From the NCBI GenBank assembly GCA_902799955.1, contig CADCCQ010000001.1:37443-101442 (forward strand): 64,000 nucleotides of DNA, in the 5' to 3' direction. Every line of letters starts with the position of its first letter. Positions within the stretch are counted from its first letter, which is position 1. A program made the translations under genes and the position numbers. The stretch is from an uncultured bacterium. Its GTDB lineage: Bacteria; Verrucomicrobiota; Kiritimatiellia; RFP12; UBA1067. The notes beneath the pieces are model-generated. The model worked only from the letters and a program-made list of their open reading frames with translations, did no database searches and was not told where the DNA came from. Below are positions 61,274-64,000 of this stretch, piece after piece.

Positions 61274-62818
61274 TCAACCTTCGCGATTTTCGCAAAAAAC
61301 ACGGTATTCTCTGGCCAATTTTTTTAGCTCTGTTTCCAAATCAAGAGTCGATGACACATTTCCCCGGTCACGGCCTATAATCGCCCTTGCAATCCTATAA
61401 TTAAATCTCTTCTTTAATGCATTGATCATTTCTTCGTGCATCTGCGATTCAAGTTTTTTTATCTGCTCGCGCTGAGACGTCCTTTCTTTCTTATCTGCCT
61501 TATTCTTTAGCTCATTCTTCAGCACATGCAACTCGTCCCCGTGACTTTTGATTATTGCATCTGTCTCTTCCGCAAGAACCTTTTTGTATCTACCCTCCTC
61601 CTCTACCGCAAACTTTCTGAAAAACATAATACTCGATTTGACTGCCGCACCAGATGAAAGAAACACATCACTCGGCAAAGAGACTACGAAAAGAATCCTT
61701 GCCCTACTTTCTATATATTCCCTTATAATCTGCAAGCTCTCGTTGCTGAGAACACCGTCAGGCAACACAATCCCCATTCGTCCACCAGGTTTTAGTAGGT
61801 TCAGGCAGCGTTCTAGAAACAATACTTCTGTTATATTGGTGTATCTACCCGTCTCGAAAAGTGACAACAGCGGGGCACCAATATTATCTTCGATATAAGA
61901 CATCGCTTTGATATAGCTATCTCCGTATTCCTCGATATTGCGCCGCCTCTTCTCCTCATCCGTAAGGCACTCCGCGCTACTAATAAGAAGATTTTTATTT
62001 ACCCTTGACCCAAAAGGTGGGTTAGTTAATATCAGATCAAAGCGATTTTCATAAACGCCGTTGACATTAAGCAACCCATCATGATGATACACGCATGTGT
62101 GTCCATCTCCATGCATAATCATATTCATCTTGGCAACACGCGCCATTCTTGCATTGGCGTCCACACCGAAGAGACACTTAGTCGAGAGTTTTCGTATGCG
62201 TTTTTTCTTTTCTACTTCAGACGCATGCGAATCCGCTTCTATTTGTTTTCTAACCGCATCAAAAACAGAAATTAGAAAACCTCCAGATCCACAACAAGGA
62301 TCACATACCAACATATCTTCAGCTGGGCTCAAAACAGATACCATGAAGTTAACAACAACACGCGGAGTAAAAAACTGTCCAAGCTCTCCTCGAAAAGTCT
62401 TTCCTAGGAACGACTCAAAAGCAATTCCTTTCACATCATCTTCTGTTGTCGCTAAATTCAAGACCTCCAAGCAACTTATAATTGTCTCAAAACTGTGCTC
62501 GCGTATCTTTATTGCATCATGTTCGTCAAATATTTCTTCATGCTTATACTTATCCTTGGTCTGACGAAACAGAAACTGATAATAAGGCACATTGTCTATG
62601 GCATACTTATCCAGATAATCTTCCTTTTCCAGAAGATAGTCCGACATATTATATACTTTACCATCAGTCCGTTCTCTTTGTATCTTAATAAACAAGATTT
62701 TGCTCGTCTCATCAAAAGCCGCCTCTGGTGACAACTTGTCGTTATCTCTGATTATATTATGACAACGAGTCAGGATATCTGTAAACAGCTTTCTACTAAA
62801 CTCTATGTCCTTTACCAT
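61274..62818 (-). CDS. hsdM: Type I-like N6-adenine DNA methylase
   Basis: A methylase of about 514 residues: AdoMet motif VCDPCCGSGGFLI, catalytic LTNPPFGS (NPPF), FLERCLNLLKPGGRMGIVLP. N terminus contains the helical SRKLFTDILTRCHNIIRDND region of such subunits; the C-terminal coiled coil is KNELKNKADKKERTSQREQI. ATG 62818 has AGGGGTGAT ahead; 62851 is also possible. No HsdR reading frame exists in the window, so restriction, if any, depends on the OLD-like protein or on genes elsewhere. Confidence 0.9.
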   Translation of the reverse strand: MVKDIEFSRKLFTDILTRCHNIIRDNDKLSPEAAFDETSKILFIKIQRERTDGKVYNMSDYLLEKEDYLDKYAIDNVPYYQFLFRQTKDKYKHEEIFDEHDAIKIREHSFETIISCLEVLNLATTEDDVKGIAFESFLGKTFRGELGQFFTPRVVVNFMVSVLSPAEDMLVCDPCCGSGGFLISVFDAVRKQIEADSHASEVEKKKRIRKLSTKCLFGVDANARMARVAKMNMIMHGDGHTCVYHHDGLLNVNGVYENRFDLILTNPPFGSRVNKNLLISSAECLTDEEKRRRNIEEYGDSYIKAMSYIEDNIGAPLLSLFETGRYTNITEVLFLERCLNLLKPGGRMGIVLPDGVLSNESLQIIREYIESRARILFVVSLPSDVFLSSGAAVKSSIMFFRKFAVEEEGRYKKVLAEETDAIIKSHGDELHVLKNELKNKADKKERTSQREQIKKLESQMHEEMINALKKRFNYRIARAIIGRDRGNVSSTLDLETELKKLAREYRVFCENREG

Positions 62819-62910
62819 ATCACCCCTCATTACATGCTTAAAATTCGACATCTATGTGACACTATAGGTTGTAGAGTAGATCGGGACACCCCGTTGACTC
62901 CCCCGCCATC

Positions 62911-63039
62911 TCATTGAATCGTATGCACAGATTTCCGCTCATACGTACTGAAGCTCTTCAGCAGCGAATCCGGCACGCCGGCGAAGAACTCCACGCCCGC
63001 TGACTTCAACCCATCAACAAACTTTCCAACTTCAACCAT
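62911..63039 (-). pseudogene. aepY N-terminal remnant
   Basis: MVEVGKFVDGLKSAGVEFFA, then GVPDSLLKSFSTYERKS, matching VEKFVSCLGEEGVEFF and TGVPDSLLKSFCAYV of the intact decarboxylase. Homology ends after 32 codons and a stop follows ten codons later. Indicates a second phosphonate locus once lay here. Confidence 0.85.
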
Positions 63040-63380
63040 CTCTCACCATCATTTCAAATGCGCGGTACGTCACATATCGCAATATGTGAAGCACCGTGGC
63101 AACGCTCCGCGCCCGTGGGGTATGCAGCCGAATACCTTGCCTTGGCGTCTCTCTGCCTGCGCATGTGCATTTCTCCGCTCATGTTTAGCTGTGTATTATA
63201 CCATATTTTCCGCCAGGCATGTTGTACAACTTTACATCTTTTCCCATTCTCACATCCGCGAACTCCAGATGTCAGGAAAACTCCACGTTCTTTACATTAC
63301 TCCAAATCTATTGATTCGAGTGATTCACACTCCGAAAACCATGTATTTCGTTCAGTTCGTCGATACATATTCGATTCATT

Positions 63381-63435
63381 CGTTCCCACCCCTATCACGC
63401 CACACCCAGCAAATACAGCCCTTTCCTCAAAGTGG
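63381..63435. repeat. Direct repeat flanking the methylase island, right copy
   Basis: CACCCAGCAAATACAGCCCT within 55 bases, about 87 percent the same as 58091-58145 by eye, same orientation; reads TLRKGLYLLGVA and a stop on the minus strand. Confidence 0.75.
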
Positions 63436-63660
63436 TGCTGGCGTATGTCTATGCAGTGAAGTATCATCCAACTTAATCACTAATATAAAACTTCACCGAT
63501 TCACTCATAATAGTTAGGCCTTACATAGTGTTTCGACATTTGTTTTACCCTTGTTTTCCTGTAGGCGCATCTCTTGTATCAGCATGAAAACTACCTTGAA
63601 TTTTCTGAACGCCTTGGGCTTTAACTTATTATTTTTGCAATCTTCTTCCATGGTTCAAGA

Positions 63661-63712
63661 GGGTCAGACCCTTCTGTATATGTTTCACTGTATATGTTTG
63701 CTACACATTCAT
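63661..63712. repeat. Direct repeat, copy 2
   Basis: CTTCTGTATATGTTTCACT then GTATATGTTTGCT, preceded by the short palindrome-like GGGTCAGACCC; matches 56088-56150. Confidence 0.7.
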
Positions 63713-63838
63713 CATCGCGGCATTTTCGACGCCCGCTTCCTGATCCGGTCCAATGTCCAATCCTGTTAATCCTGTCTAGAACTTCTACACGCTCTTCATG
63801 TTCTACACGGCTGAACAACTTCTCATGTATTTCGTGGT

Positions 63839-64000
63839 TCAAGTCTTCGTGCCCTTTGCTTTCTTTGCGGCTACAGTTATGTAGCTGTAGACCGTGCGGT
63901 CCATAGGCGGGAACGGAGAGCCGTTGTGCGCCGCAGACCAGAGGTCGTTGACAAGCCTTGTCGCGATTTTCAGACGTTCGGAGTCATCAAGGGCCAGTGC
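63839..64000 (-). CDS. C-terminal end of an unknown gene (cut by window)
   Basis: Fifty-three codons and a TGA, open to the window edge: LALDDSERLKIATRLVNDLW, then SAAHNGSPFPPMDRTVYSYI. GC-rich codon use as in region 1, unlike the island before it, so it may mark the return to backbone sequence. No family recognised. Confidence 0.55.
   Translation of the reverse strand, partial: ALALDDSERLKIATRLVNDLWSAAHNGSPFPPMDRTVYSYITVAAKKAKGTKT

Larger units (their letters stand above)
62819..63838. other. 1-kb gap holding fragments and repeats
   Basis: No intact gene. Contents seen: aepY N-terminal remnant (62911-63039), a CACATAT-CGCA-ATATGTG hairpin (63070-63087), the right 55-base direct repeat (63381-63435), the GTATATGTTT direct repeat (63661-63712), AATCCTGTT units (63759-63778) and a GTGTAGAAC arm (63779-63813). 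Plus-strand frames here are not convincing. Confidence 0.6.

Noticed and set aside
63058..63459. 133-codon plus-strand ORF
   Set aside because: No ribosome site or family; overlaps recognisable minus-strand gene fragments and repeats.
1..64000. tRNA, rRNA or origin
   Set aside because: No TpsiC-type motifs in a cloverleaf setting, no rRNA-like stretch and no DnaA-box cluster were seen, although a covariance search could not be run.

Overview
The window reads as a chromosomal segment of a GC-rich, gut-type bacterium of the PVC group. Kiritimatiellota/Verrucomicrobiota is my best guess. The reasons are GH106- and GH2-type glycoside hydrolases, a secreted Gfo/Idh oxidoreductase, a DUF1080 domain, an HzsA-like/SUMF1 cytochrome-like protein, and a sialidase, AGE-type epimerase and NanA set. 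This is inference; no rRNA or marker gene is present. Every gene I can support lies on the minus strand, so operons read from high to low coordinates.

Region 1 (1-18.9 kb, GC-rich) is catabolic. It holds a GH106-like rhamnosidase (cut by the window edge), a RhaT transporter fused to DUF1080, a sialidase, an N-acylglucosamine 2-epimerase, NanA, a Tat-exported Gfo/Idh oxidoreductase, a DUF4186 protein, a GH2 beta-galactosidase and a very large HzsA-like/SUMF1 protein. A clear sigma70-type promoter precedes nanA and a strong hairpin terminator closes the oxidoreductase gene. A DUF4143 ATPase, UDP-glucose dehydrogenase and superoxide reductase follow.

Region 2 (18.9-24.2 kb) is a repeat-dominated accessory zone. 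It has a GxxExxY protein, two AlbA/HATPase-type regulators (one with DUF4062), decayed regulator fragments and a 100-nt highly structured element.

Region 3 (24.2-53.9 kb) is one large surface-polysaccharide cluster: about ten glycosyltransferases, a complete FnlA/B/C set for UDP-L-FucNAc with a WbuB-like transferase, UDP-xylose synthase (paired with the UDP-glucose dehydrogenase), a Wzy-like polymerase, a Wzx flippase, acetyl/acyltransferases, a CapK/PaaK-like ligase, and a phosphonate branch. That branch has PEP mutase fused to a cytidylyltransferase, phosphonopyruvate decarboxylase, phosphonoacetaldehyde reductase and LicD. It predicts a glycan decorated with 2-hydroxyethylphosphonate. The reductase is fused in frame to a complete DinD-like protein.

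Region 4 (53.9-64 kb, AT-richer) is an accessory island: an unknown protein, a ClpP-like SDH proteinase, a Cas2/SinR-like small protein, an unknown membrane protein, a four-helix-bundle protein, and a methylase-specificity-OLD ATPase trio without a visible HsdR. Between them lie broken copies of aepY, wzx and superoxide reductase and several direct repeats.

The most striking structure runs across the whole window. At least eight families of short, imperfect, palindrome-forming repeats occur. Some form inverted-repeat cassettes around small ORFs (two GxxExxY proteins, two four-helix-bundle proteins), some are empty hairpins between genes, and several sit in frame inside conserved genes (AGE epimerase, GH2, FnlB, the WxcM-like cupin, three glycosyltransferases). 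Together they look like a family of intervening-sequence-like mobile elements tolerated in proteins, comparable in outcome to rickettsial palindromic elements.
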